From Trichomonas vaginalis G3 (lineage: Eukaryota; Parabasalia; Trichomonadida; Trichomonadidae): a DNA stretch of 64,000 nt. This document shows, piece after piece, positions 27,401 through 36,475 of this stretch. Where the stretch lies: contig NC_067205.1 in NCBI RefSeq assembly GCF_026262505.1, positions 13,020,001 through 13,084,000 on the forward strand, given 5' to 3'. The position numbers and the translations under genes are program-made. A model generated the notes under the pieces. It was given only the letters and a program-made list of their open reading frames with translations. It ran no database searches and was not told the origin of the DNA. Numbering within the stretch: position 1 is the stretch's first letter; every line of letters starts with the position of its first letter.

Positions 27401-28248
27401 TGAGTTAAGGTTAAAGTATAAGAAAGAAGAAAACCCATTACAAGAAATTATAAAACTCATTCTGAACAGCATTTATGGCAAAACCATTTTATCTCCTATT
27501 GAGTCAAAAATAACCATAGTAGATGACAAAGATGCTATAAGATATGCTATAAGAAATTACAACCATATAGTGAAGTTCGAAGGTTTGGATGGTTCAGATA
27601 AAACTATTTTCAAGCTAACGAAAAGCATTTGCAGACACTTTAACTTTTGCCCACTTGGTGTAAATATTCTATCAATGTCAAAACGTATTATGAATGAAGT
27701 ATTCTGTACTGCTGAGGACATGGGCTTGTATATAGCCTATCAGGATACGGACAGCATGCATATTTTCAATGAAGACATCCGCGTTTAGCTCAGGAATTTA
27801 AGAAGAGATATGGTCGCGAACTTATAGGAAAAACCTTGGTCAATTTCATAGCGACTTTGCAGAAATCACAAAAGATAAACAAAGTTTAGCTTATAAAAGT
27901 ATTTTCTGTGGAAAGAAGACCTACATAGACTTACTCACTAACGATTTAAATGAAGTTGCATTTCACTGCAGAATGAAAGGTGTGAAGCAAGATGTTATTG
28001 CTTTAACCGCTAATGAAATGTTTCCTGACTCTGTTCAGTGTTTCTATGATGAAGATAAAGGTTTAATGGTTCCGCAAGGAAAATTTGACAAAGACTCTGA
28101 GTTCAGTGTTATGCAGTTATATAAAGCACTTCATGATGGTCAAGAGATTGGATTTGACTTATGTAAGTCTTCTAGTCCTTGCTTTGCTGAAAAGTTTAAC
28201 TTCTCAATAACGACTAAAACAAGCTTTATTCGTAAGTTGAAGTTCTGA
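24474..28248 (+). pseudogene. Family-B DNA polymerase of B, with exonuclease motifs, frameshifted
   Basis: The first 826 codons are open to 26954. A long N-terminal region is followed by a DNA_pol_B_2-type 3'-5' exonuclease with FADFEC near residue 574, HNLSYD near 624 and YCKQD near 754. Coding then continues in other frames: motif A (DFDAVSLYPS, 26990-27020), motif B (LILNSIYGK, about 27460) and motif C (YQDTDS, about 27740), then a C-terminal part to 28248. Shifts lie near 26950, 27018, 27780 and 27832. The type is typical of protein-primed Maverick polymerases. A double hairpin lies in the gene at 24641. Confidence 0.85.
24641..24666. repeat. GC-rich double-hairpin element 4
   Basis: GCCGC-AAC-GCGGC (24641-24653), GA, GGAC-GAA-GTCC (24656-24666), both stems perfect. 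It lies in frame inside the polymerase gene and encodes PQRGEDEV. Confidence 0.7.
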
Positions 28249-28294
28249 GGTCATTTATTTTTGTCAGCAATGAGGTCATTCGTGATAAAAATAA

Positions 28295-28319
28295 GCCGCT
28301 AGCGGCAAGGGCGAAGCCC
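28295..28319. repeat. GC-rich double-hairpin element 5
   Basis: GCCGCTAGCGGC, AA, GGGC-GAA-GCCC. It is intergenic, between the polymerase and the next convergent gene, and both stems are perfect. Confidence 0.65.
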
Positions 28320-28329
28320 ATGTGATCAT

Positions 28330-29210
28330 TTACAATACTGCGATGGTAGAGTTTAAGAGTTGTGCTTCAATGTAGAGACAGTCCTTATGGTCTGGAGGTA
28401 AGAACACTGGGCAGTTATGGTCATGAGTGGAGAACATGTCTATCCAAAACTCACGATTGAAGCCAGTTAATTTATAGTATTTAGGGTTAGGAAGTGGTGG
28501 TAGTTCTTGTATGACCAATGAACTCATTTTCAACGCCTTTGGCTATATTAGAGAAAAGAATAGCTTGCTTTCTATCCCAAATGCCAGGTGTTACAATCTT
28601 TGAAAATTCATTTTTCCTCGGAAGCATTGCATCATAATTGAAAACATTCTTGAAATCATCACTTGGTTCAGAGATTTGAAATCTTATACGTAATGGATTT
28701 TCTTTCTCTTTAGCGACTTCATTGAATGGTGAATATATAACAAACTGACAGTCATGTGTTCCATCTTCATTTTCATTAAATTCATAATGAAAGTCTATAA
28801 GTTGTGGCTGACTACCTTCTTCTTTCAGTTGTGCAAGAAACTCACGTAAAGGCTGTAAAGTTTGTACTTCAATGTTAAACTTTTTCTCGAACATTTCATT
28901 AAATGAAATCATACATTGCAACAATGTTGTATCGTCTTTAAAGTATTTGTATATGTGAATGTTTTGGGCGCTTAAAGACTGTTCGTCATTTTCTATCTCG
29001 ACTTGAAGTATAAAGTCAACTTTCCTAAATGCACGTGTTATATACATATTTGTTATGCCAATATATTTTTCTTCATTTATGTTCACAATCCAGTCTGTTG
29101 GAAACTTAAACGTTACTCTGTTCCCCTTTATTTTGACGTCAGGGTTTTCACTACTGAACGCAACAGATAAAGGTATTTGTCTACATTTAGTTCCAATAAA
29201 AATAAACCAT
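28330..29210 (-). pseudogene. Conserved Maverick structural-type protein (B, second copy), frameshifted
   Basis: This is a paralogue of 12567 and 5472. FKFPTDWIVNINEEKYIGITN corresponds to the YPLRWLRDPS region and LPPDHKDCLYIEAQL to the C-terminal end. The main frame is open from about 29195 to 28487, with a shift near 28510 to the last ~60 codons, and another just after the likely ATG at 29208-29210, which directly follows the TAA of the upstream gene. Having two diverged copies in one element suggests two non-identical subunits. No enzymatic motif seen. Confidence 0.5.
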
Positions 29211-29469
29211 TTACTCTTTCTTCACTTCAGCTTCTTTAGCTTTTGCTTCAGCTTCTTCTCTAGCTTTTTCGCCAGTAGTCTTGGGTTCTTTTGTCTTCCA
29301 GCAGCTAATGCAGCAAGTTGTTTTTCACTAAGTTTTCTCTTTGGTCTCTCTGGCTTTTGTTCTTGTTTTGTTCCTTCAGTTCGGATAAAATTTGCTCGCG
29401 AATTTCTTTCTTCAATGCTTCAAAATCTATGACCCCTTGGGTCTTGTCCGTAGGGCTTGTCTGAGTCAT
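29211..29469 (-). pseudogene. Small charged protein (B), frameshifted
   Basis: From the ATG at 29469 the product is Lys/Glu/Gln-rich and helical (ALKKEIREQILSELKEQ). Two indels near 29330 and 29265 shift the frame before a charged end (KAREEAEAKAKEAEVKKE) and a TAA that touches the next ATG. A double hairpin lies near the start. Unknown function. Confidence 0.4.
29431..29456. repeat. GC-rich double-hairpin element 6
   Basis: GACCC-CTT-GGGTC (29431-29443), two bases, GTCC-GTA-GGGC (29446-29456, one mismatch). It lies inside the small charged gene and encodes SPTDKTQG. Confidence 0.5.
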
Positions 29470-29513
29470 TTGACTGCAGATAAAAAACAAATTAAAACTT
29501 TAACCGATGTAAA

Positions 29514-29943
29514 ATGAGCTTGTCAAAATCAGAGCGAGAGTCTATTATATTAAATGACGCAAGAGGAATACAACATCCTTTCTATTACGTAAGTCAGAGT
29601 AAAGATGGTAAAATATACGTACGAAAAAGAAAGGTTCCATTAGCGAATGCAGAGAGCGACAACATTAAGGTGCATGGCACCGAGGGTGAAGCCCATATAA
29701 AACCTTCTGTTCAAACTGAGCACCAAAAGAACAAGAAGAAAAGAAGCCAGATGTACTTTCAATAACGAACCAAGAGCTTATTGCAAAGTTCGTGAATTTC
29801 ATTGAAAAGCAAACCGAGTCAAAGAACCCTGACCACCAGTGAAAGAAGTTGAGACAAAAGAGAATGTACAGTTCATTGAAAATGTCAAGAAACAACTTCC
29901 ACCACGAATTCCAAGAAGAAGAGTGAGAATAATGAAGAAATAG
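29514..29943 (+). pseudogene. Small basic protein with dG-irKkk motif (B), frameshifted
   Basis: Open from 29514 to 29765 with the segment IILNDARGIQHPFYYVSQSK and YVRKRK, which matches the small family also at 2248/41024 and 32066. Later frames continue to 29943 with a basic end (RIPRRRVRIMKK), so one or two indels near 29760 and 29850 break a longer gene. A double hairpin in the coding part encodes VHGTEGEA. Function unknown; a nucleic-acid-binding virion protein is conceivable. Confidence 0.45.
29669..29694. repeat. GC-rich double-hairpin element 7
   Basis: GGTGC-ATG-GCACC (29669-29681), GA, GGGT-GAA-GCCC (29684-29694) with a G-T pair. It lies inside a coding region. Confidence 0.65.
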
Positions 29944-29967
29944 ATATTTTTATCTGAAGTAAATACA

Positions 29968-31504
29968 TGCAGAACGAACAGCTAAACGAATTTACTCCAG
30001 CAGAGCATATTCATCAGATTCGCTCATATTTCGATATCATAGACAATGCAGCTCAAATTGGTGACACTAATAAAATATTCTGACGCAAAGATTCCATCAC
30101 AACCTGGAACTGCTAAAGATAACACATGGGTAACATTCAATCTCTCACCTCCTGGTGAAAATATGTTGGACCTTTACAATACATTCATTACGTATAAAGT
30201 GGAAGGTCAATTTATTGTAGATAAAGAAATTGGTTCAGGTTCCAATAAAACAAACCCACCAGGATTTTGGATTGGTTTCGATGACGCTTTCTATGCAGTT
30301 GCTGAATCAAATCCTTGCAAATGGTCGTATCGTATATTCTCAAGAACGCAAGAGAAGAAGCATATATAACTTCAAACTCACAAACTACCGAACAAATAAA
30401 GAAAGTAGATGTTTTCTCAAAGACTCGACATGAAGATGTATGGAGTCATTCGGGAACATGCAGAACAGGACAAATTGTTAGTGGTCCAATTACAGCAGGA
30501 AAATCATTTGATTTTAAGCTTCGTTTAAGAATTCCTGTTAAAGATTCCTTCCATTAGAAGCTATTCGATTTATTCCAGCTTTTGCAGGAAACATTCAGCT
30601 TAAAGTAAAGTTCAGTAGCGACGCCTTACAATGCACATCTATATCTGTAAATGATATCATTGCTTTCAATCCAACTCTTAAAGTTGCATTTGCTTCAGAT
30701 TCAAATCCACCGACAAATAAATTTGTTCCATGGAATGAACCATTCACTATGATAACGAAGGCATAGAAGCTAGTGGAACAGTTACTATTACAACTGTAAC
30801 CCAGCAACTATTTCGAACAAAGATGGATTTTAATGAATGTTTCATTCATCCAAAGTCATTCTCTTTAGACCCTAACATTTATACAGAACTTGTAGAACAT
30901 TATACAAACGAGGCTTTATGTTTTCCTGTTAAAGTTATGGATTGGATTCCTATGGACGGTTCATTCTCAAAGAATACAGATAGTTCAAGTGCAACATTTA
31001 CAGCAGCTTATACGCCTATTAATGTTAAAAGTATTTGGGCACTATTTAGAAAGAAAGACAACTATTATGTTAATTTTGAGAACCCTAAGTTTAAATATCT
31101 TCAGCTTTCCATGGGAGCTTATGGAAATATGCCTGCAGAACCTGAAAAATCATATGGACCTGTATTTTATGAAATGGTTGCGAACGCTTGCAATACAAAC
31201 AATGATATGATAGGATTTAATGAAGATGTTATGAGGTCATTGGTGGATGATGGTAGTGTGGAACATAAATGGGATAGCTATGACAACACACATTTCTTAT
31301 GTGGTTTTCCAACAGAACTTTTGCTTCCAGCAAGGTCAAACATCTACTGCTCCAATAACATACAAATTGTCTGTTAAAGGACCTATTGAACTAGCAACTG
31401 AAAATGTACCAAAGCCACTTATTGGATTTATGAGGGATTGTTGCTTTGCAATACAAGTAAGACAGTCAGGCATACCAATAATAAGATTGACGACTATAAC
31501 TTAG
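29968..31504 (+). pseudogene. Double-jelly-roll-type major capsid protein (B), frameshifted
   Basis: The product would build the icosahedral shell. Identification is by the matching pair in element C (52246-53849): FDFKLRLRIPVKDSF corresponds to a VKLKLRVPLSSF-type segment of C, both followed by IPAFAGN/LPNWAGK and a strand. A beta-strand-rich pattern runs throughout. Starting at the ATG 29968 behind TTTTTATCTGAAGTAAATAC, the coding passes through at least five frames (breaks near 30060, 30330, 30550, 30760 and 31345). The total length of ~510 codons suits Polinton capsids. Confidence 0.6.
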
Positions 31505-31556
31505 CACTGACGACAGTGAGGAATAAAGGATGAACGTTTATTTTTAAAGCTTATAA

Positions 31557-32027
31557 ATGAGTTCTTCATCAAGCTCTCGTGAACCTTCACCATCTATGAA
31601 ACAAACTTTACCAAACGATTATGGAGCACCTATTGAATATTTCTTACGAGCTGCACAATGGCAAAGAGCAGTCTCACCAAGGTTAGGTGTTCCACCAGCT
31701 CCTGTCAAAAATAGCATTTGGTCAAGTCCTTATATAAGATATGGTCTCCCACTAGGTTTGCTAGTTACAGCAGGAGCAGTAATGATGTTGAAAAGAAATA
31801 AAGCAAATGTTGTAAATAATACTGAAGTAGCTGAAGTTAAACAAACTCCGACACCTTCGCCAAAACCAACGTCAAAACCAACGCCTTCACAAACAACACC
31901 TTCAATGACTCCTGAACCTATGAAAGTACAAACTCCTGTTCAAAAGTCAACTCCAAAACCGACTCCAACATTTAAACCAGAACCCACACCACAAATAAAT
32001 TGTAAAACTCCTGCGTTTCCTTACTGA
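31557..32027 (+). CDS. Membrane protein with Pro/Thr-rich tail (B)
   Basis: The 156-residue protein has a Ser-rich N-terminus and one hydrophobic helix (LPLGLLVTAGAVMML, about residues 63-80). It then has a long Pro/Thr/Lys repeat region (TPSPKPTSKPTPSQTTP). It could be a virion membrane or spike-like stalk protein; nothing identifies a family. The start is in TTATTTTTAAAGCTTATAA context. It lies just after the capsid gene on the same strand. Confidence 0.5.
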   Translation: MSSSSSSREPSPSMKQTLPNDYGAPIEYFLRAAQWQRAVSPRLGVPPAPVKNSIWSSPYIRYGLPLGLLVTAGAVMMLKRNKANVVNNTEVAEVKQTPTPSPKPTSKPTPSQTTPSMTPEPMKVQTPVQKSTPKPTPTFKPEPTPQINCKTPAFPY

Positions 32028-32065
32028 AAAATAACGTTATTTTTATTTAATATTAAAATTTTTAT

Positions 32066-32311
32066 TTGATTGAAATGACAAATAAAGTCACTGAAGCAAT
32101 GAAACAAAAGTTTTTGGTAGAATACATTAAATCAGGAACTATTCCAGAAGGTTTTTACATTCATACTATGAAGGATGGTAGAGTTCAGTTTAGAAAGATA
32201 AAGCAACCATTAGATAAAGAAGGAATTTTGAGAAAGATTAAACTTCATGAGGACAACATTGCTGAACTTAAGAAGAAGTTAGAAGAGTTGGAGAAAGGAA
32301 GAGAGTTATAA
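32066..32311 (+). CDS. Small coiled-coil protein with dGr-frKik motif (B)
   Basis: 81 residues: an N-terminal segment YIKSGTIPEGFYIHTMKDGR with RKIKQPL resembles 29514 and 41024, followed by a coiled coil (ELKKKLEELEKG). The final codons lie inside the right TIR, mirroring the end of 11814 at the other terminus. Intact. Unknown function. Confidence 0.5.
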   Translation: MIEMTNKVTEAMKQKFLVEYIKSGTIPEGFYIHTMKDGRVQFRKIKQPLDKEGILRKIKLHEDNIAELKKKLEELEKGREL

Positions 32312-32949
32312 AGCAATGAATTCAAGTGGGTGAAAACCGGGTGAAAAAAGAGGTGAGATTTCACCACTTCACCTAAATTTATTTTTGTGCTATGTTTTCA
32401 TACGTGTGATGGTGGTGATATCATTATTTTTAAGTTTATTTTTTTAAAATTATTTTTATTTTATTTTTATGTAAATGACAGAACAAAAGCAACTCATACA
32501 AATCAAAACATATAACAAACATACATTTAAACATTTATTCTTCCTTCCTGAGTATAACATGTTCTTTACACTTCATCCTAGACCAGTTGACTATACACTG
32601 ACTGTTTATAAAGATTGTCATGGTAGTTTTATAAAAACTTATGATGATGAAGGTAAGTTAACAAGACTATGCATTTCAAAACTTGAGAAACTTTATGACT
32701 TCAAGTATGACTACAATAGAGTTAACACTGATGATGAAGATATTGAAGAAAATTTATGAGAACGTTTATTTTCATTAGTGAGTTCGTTAGTGAGGTGAAA
32801 TTGTTGGCGGCTTTGTAAATATTTAAGGTTAAGTTAGTTTTTGCGTTCATGTTGTAAAATATACGTTAACGGTTTTGTAAAGTGTCAAATTCACAAGTAT
32901 TGGGTAAGGTGGAACGCAGTGCCACCATACCCAAGACTGGTGTACTAAC
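32295..32949. repeat. Right terminal inverted repeat of Maverick B
   Basis: Reverse complement of 11183-11838 with few differences, ending GGTGTACTAAC. It includes the second copy of the 94-residue gene. Confidence 0.9.
32475..32759 (+). CDS. TIR-borne protein, 94 aa (right copy)
   Basis: The predicted product is identical to that of 11373-11657; the two genes point outward at opposite termini. The start follows TTTTATTTTTATGTAA. Nothing further is known about its role. Confidence 0.6.
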   Translation: MTEQKQLIQIKTYNKHTFKHLFFLPEYNMFFTLHPRPVDYTLTVYKDCHGSFIKTYDDEGKLTRLCISKLEKLYDFKYDYNRVNTDDEDIEENL

Positions 32950-32956
32950 TATAAAA
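32950..32956. repeat. Target-site duplication of Maverick B, right
   Basis: TATAAAA immediately after the terminal CTAAC; matches 11176-11182. Confidence 0.75.
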
Positions 32957-33027
32957 ATATAATTTTGAGATAATTATGTAAATAATATTTTAAATATTTG
33001 AATTTGAGGTATAATTTTATAGTAAAA

Positions 33028-33448
33028 AGGTCAGGCGAGTGGGTCTTCCAGGCGCGTTGCGCCCTCTAACCCCTAAGAAATTTTGCTCTCTACCCCCTAA
33101 ATTTTTCCAAAGTTTATTCCAACAAAAACTAGAATGTCATTCCATAATTGGGACGAAGTCATTGCGCACTTTTCTACGCACCAACCAACACCAGAGCAGT
33201 TAGAAGTGCTTGAGAAGATGAAGGAGGAGACTCTGGAGTACTTGAGACAACAAATTGCAAATTACAATTCGAAGATTGACGAAACAGTCTATAGAGTCTC
33301 ATCGGCAGAGTCACATATAGAAGTGGACCAGTTGGTCAGTGACTTATTATATTATACTGCTGAACGAAACAAATTATATAACAAATTGAAAGAATTGGAA
33401 TAAAAAATTAATATTTTACTTATATTTTTTTAAAAAAAACTTTTTTAT
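33028..33448 (+). mobile_element. Relic of a Maverick terminus (A/C/D family)
   Basis: Begins AGGTCAGGCGAGTGGG and contains the GGCGCGTTGCGCC hairpin, like the ends at 34073 and 61397. It holds one small gene and then stops abruptly at a MULE fragment. Only about 0.4 kb remains. Confidence 0.7.
33134..33403 (+). CDS. Coiled-coil protein in the Maverick relic, 89 aa
   Basis: The protein is helical and charged (LEVLEKMKEETLEYLRQQ and TAERNKLYNKLKELE) with no recognisable family. It lies about 70 bp inside the terminal sequence, comparable to terminal-proximal genes in C and D. Complete frame with ATG in an AACTAGAATG context. Role unknown. Confidence 0.4.
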   Translation: MSFHNWDEVIAHFSTHQPTPEQLEVLEKMKEETLEYLRQQIANYNSKIDETVYRVSSAESHIEVDQLVSDLLYYTAERNKLYNKLKELE

Positions 33449-33934
33449 TCGAAAAAATTTATGAACATTTTATGTTATTATCGTGATTGCACAGAAGAAG
33501 ATGCTGCAAAAATGTATAAAGAGCACATTATTGATAAAATTCAAGATCAATTGGAATTTAATCAATACTTTACACGTCAGTGGGACATTCATAAACAACA
33601 GTGGATAGCCGCTGCCAGACCAAATGAATTAACCGTTGTGAATAACGTTTCTGAATCTTTATTTAAAAAGATAAAATATCACGATTTTGGCTGCGTTAAA
33701 AATCAAAGAATTGATGTTTTTGTCAAAAATCTTTTAGAAGAAGTTGCACCCAATTACTTTTATCGTATTAAAAACGATTTACTTCAAACAGGTTTTATTC
33801 CTTCAATTAGAATTCGCGAGCCTCGATTGACAGATTATAAAACAAAATTGAAAAGAGAAGTTCAATCACGTTTATACCAAGTATTAAATTTTGTTCAGAA
33901 TCAAGAAGCCAATTTGAATCCATTAAGATTTTGA
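33449..33934 (+). pseudogene. 3' fragment of the MULE transposase gene
   Basis: Corresponds to the last ~157 codons of the transposase at 8264-9766 and agrees almost perfectly. The zinc region and both catalytic Asp residues are missing, so it cannot act. It is followed by the same flank (33935-34072) and Maverick end as in the left arm. Confidence 0.85.
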
Positions 33935-34072
33935 TTGGAAAATGCTGAAGAAAAACTTTCTCAAATAAATGAGAAGATACAAAATTCAATTACATATTTA
34001 AGATCGTTTGAAATTCCAAATGAATTGTTAGATACGTATATGTTAGAAATTAATGAATTTTGTTATAATTCT

Positions 34073-34328
34073 AGGTCAGGTGAGTGGGGCTTCCAGGCGC
34101 GTTGCGCCCTCTAGCCCCTAAGAAATTTTGCCCAAGACCCAAGAGGAGGACCGAACCCCAGCCGACCAGCCGGTGACAAAACCAAAACCGTTGTTATTTA
34201 CATCATATGAATGGTGTCACTTTTTAAATATCACTTTTTGTATCACTTTTCACAATATATATATGTTTTCATGTTTTGTCACTTTTTTGTCACTTTTCGG
34301 GTAAAAACATTTTTATTATTATATATAA
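34073..34328. repeat. Left terminus and AAAGTGACA iterons of C
   Basis: Terminal sequence with hairpin (34096-34108), then TCACTTTTT repeats at about 34218, 34231, 34242, 34280 and 34290 leading into the methyltransferase start. Confidence 0.75.
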
Positions 34329-35955
34329 ATGAATTTTACTAAACCTCCGTTACCATTTTTTGGAAATAAGAGTAGATGTGAAGATATTATATTGAGAGAA
34401 CTTAAGAAACTACCGAATCGTCTAACATTTGTAGATTTGTTCGGTGGAAGTTTCTATATATCCCATTTGTGCCATACAATATTCCCAGACTCAAAGATTA
34501 TATGCAATGACTTCGACAACTATATGGACCGTCTCAAACATATTCCAGACACAAACAATATATTGACTGAGTTGAAAGAAAAGATTCAGATAGGTAAAAT
34601 GGAACGTATACCGTTAGATAAGAAAGATATTGTGAGAGAGGTTTTGAAACAAGCAGAATATATAGACTGGGATAGTATATCTGCTAGATTATTATATAGT
34701 GGAGTGATACGAGTTCATGACATTGAGACACTGAGTAGGGGTAATTTTAGCTAAAAGTGACACGCCTGTAAAAAGTGACACACCCGTGAAGGGTGTGATT
34801 ACCGATCGGTAATTTCGACAGTTTAGAATTTAAAATTTTTTATGGAACTGTTGCGAGTTTCATAAAGAATTTAAGGAATATAAGCAAAGATTTGAATCAA
34901 AATCTTAGACCTAAGCCGCTCGATTCGCTCGCGGCTTCCGCGAATTACAGATCAGCAAAGATTTGAATCAAAATCTTCGAACTAAGCCGATCGCTTCGCT
35001 CGCGGCTTTCTTTATTATTTTAAATTTGCATATTTCCATCAAAAGTTCATAAGGTAAAAAATTTCGTTTATTTTTACTAAGAAAAAAAAGTTTTTGATAA
35101 TAAATCTATTTTATTTCGAAAAAGTAGCAATAATCGTAAAAGGGTATTGATAGGCTTGCTAAAGTAACTAATTTTAGCTGTCAAATACTTTTGTATTTTG
35201 AAGTAAATTAGTATAAATTTGTTTTTACTTTTATTTCGAAAAAGTAGCAATAATCGTAAAAGGGAATTGATAGGCTTGCTAAAGTAACTAATTTTAGCTG
35301 TCAAATACTTTTGTATTTTGAAGTAAATTAGTATAAATTTGATATTATTTTAACTCCCTTTGAAAACCTCAATTTTCCATACAGAAGGAACGGGAATAGC
35401 ATCCAATATTCCCTGAGAATGGTTGCGCATTCTCAGTTCCCTCTATATTTCGAACGAAGCTCTCATCGGTCTTTTTTTTAATACTAAACGTTTTTTTTCC
35501 TGTCACTTTTAGCTAAAATTTGGGTTTGCCTTGAGACACTTATGTCAAAAGTTTTATATCTCAACTATACAAATGTTTTCAAAGAGGACATAGAAAAATA
35601 TATTGAGGGTATAGAGTTTGTGAGATGTCATTGGACAGAGTTGTATGAAAAATATAAAGACAAGGAAAATGTTTTCTTTATAGTGGACCCGCCGTTCTAT
35701 AACACATGGGATTTTCAATACCAAGTTGACTGGACTTTGAGAGACTCTTTAGAAACTTTAGACGTTATACATAACCATCCATGCTTTTACTTTACATCCG
35801 ATAAAAGTGGTTTGGAAACTGTTATGAGATGGTTAGAAGACATACATGACTATGAGTTTAGATATGACAAGATAGAGTATGAGAGAGGTCCCATAAACTG
35901 GAGAAAGTGTCATAACAAAGAAATTTTATTAGTAAGTAAATGTGGTTTGAAATAG
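34329..35955 (+). pseudogene. D12-class DNA adenine methyltransferase (C), split by a MULE-like insert
   Basis: The 5' part (34329-34732) has PLPFFGNKSR and FVDLFGGS; the 3' part (35531-35955) has VDPPFY. Apart from the insert at 34733-35530 and the repeated TTGAGACACT the gene is open in both parts and lacks the frameshift of copy A, so the two copies are disabled differently. As transcribed it would end soon after the insert begins. The role is adenine-N6 methylation of DNA, as judged from the SAM and DPPF motifs. Confidence 0.8.
34733..35530. mobile_element. 798-bp non-autonomous MULE-like insertion
   Basis: Flanked by a 10-bp direct repeat TTGAGACACT (34723-34732 and 35531-35540), present once (TTGAAACACT) at the empty site near 7500. 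Both ends carry AATTTTAGCTAAAAGTGACA in inverted orientation about 10 bp from the boundary. The interior has no gene: a 16-bp palindrome ATTACCGATCGGTAAT (34799-34814), a 71-bp direct repeat (34882 and 34953) and a 120-bp tandem repeat (35111 and 35231). A 9-11-bp duplication is typical of MULEs. Confidence 0.75.
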
Positions 35956-36071
35956 GACTACTTGTTTTAGGTTTTTTCCATTGTGTCATTTATTTATTTG
36001 ACGTGGCAGAAAAGTACAGAGAATATGAAGATGAACCAATGCCTGCAAATGTTCAGCATATGTACTCGTAA
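35940..36071 (+). CDS. Small membrane protein, 43 aa (C)
   Basis: One hydrophobic segment (GLLVLGFFHCVIYLF, residues 6-20) is followed by an acidic tail. Its ATG overlaps the last 16 bases of the methyltransferase gene in another frame. Role unknown. Confidence 0.4.
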   Translation: MWFEIGLLVLGFFHCVIYLFDVAEKYREYEDEPMPANVQHMYS

Positions 36072-36094
36072 TAGATATTTTTATCTAATATTAA

Positions 36095-36457
36095 ATGGAC
36101 GCACAGAACTTAGCGAATGCACAGCAACCTGGACAACCAAACCCAGAGAATATTCCAAATGAAGTTAGAATACAAACTGCAATGGCAAACTATGGTCAAG
36201 TGCCAACAGATGTACAAATGCAAACTGCCATGTCAAATGACGCTGCGTTAGGTTTGCCACCATGGTATGCAAATATGAGATGGAAAGAGTTTTATACAAA
36301 CCCTGAAGTGGGATATAAACAACTTTATGCAGATGACGCGAACACAGGAGTTGACCCAGAATATGTTTTCTACCAGAGGAGAAACAGAATGTATGAGCTC
36401 CAGTTAAAGAATGCTATGGAACTCAACAGGAAACGCAAAAGACTAGGTGGACATTAG
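36095..36457 (+). CDS. Hypothetical conserved Maverick protein, 120 aa (C)
   Basis: Same product as 6586-6948: an Asn/Gln/Pro-rich N-terminus with QTAMAN/QTAMSN repeats, LPPWYANMRWKEFY, and a basic end (RKRKRLGGH). Unknown function. ATG preceded by TATTTTTATCTAATATTAA. Confidence 0.6.
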   Translation: MDAQNLANAQQPGQPNPENIPNEVRIQTAMANYGQVPTDVQMQTAMSNDAALGLPPWYANMRWKEFYTNPEVGYKQLYADDANTGVDPEYVFYQRRNRMYELQLKNAMELNRKRKRLGGH

Positions 36458-36475
36458 ATTTTTACACGTAGTAAA

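Larger units (their letters stand above)
11183..32949. mobile_element. Complete Maverick/Polinton B, 21.8 kb
   Basis: The element is bounded by ~655-bp near-perfect inverted repeats and a TATAAAA target duplication. Within lie packaging ATPase, penton-like protein, fibre with collagen-like repeat, rve integrase, KilA-N proteins, family-B polymerase and major capsid protein, a full virus-like Maverick kit. The ATPase and integrase frames are intact, while penton, fibre, polymerase and capsid genes carry several frameshifts, so the copy is structurally complete but probably not autonomous. Its termini and proteins differ from the A/C/D family. Confidence 0.92.

Noticed and set aside
30595-30807. 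70-codon minus-strand ORF
   Set aside because: Antisense within the capsid pseudogene, no promoter and no counterpart.
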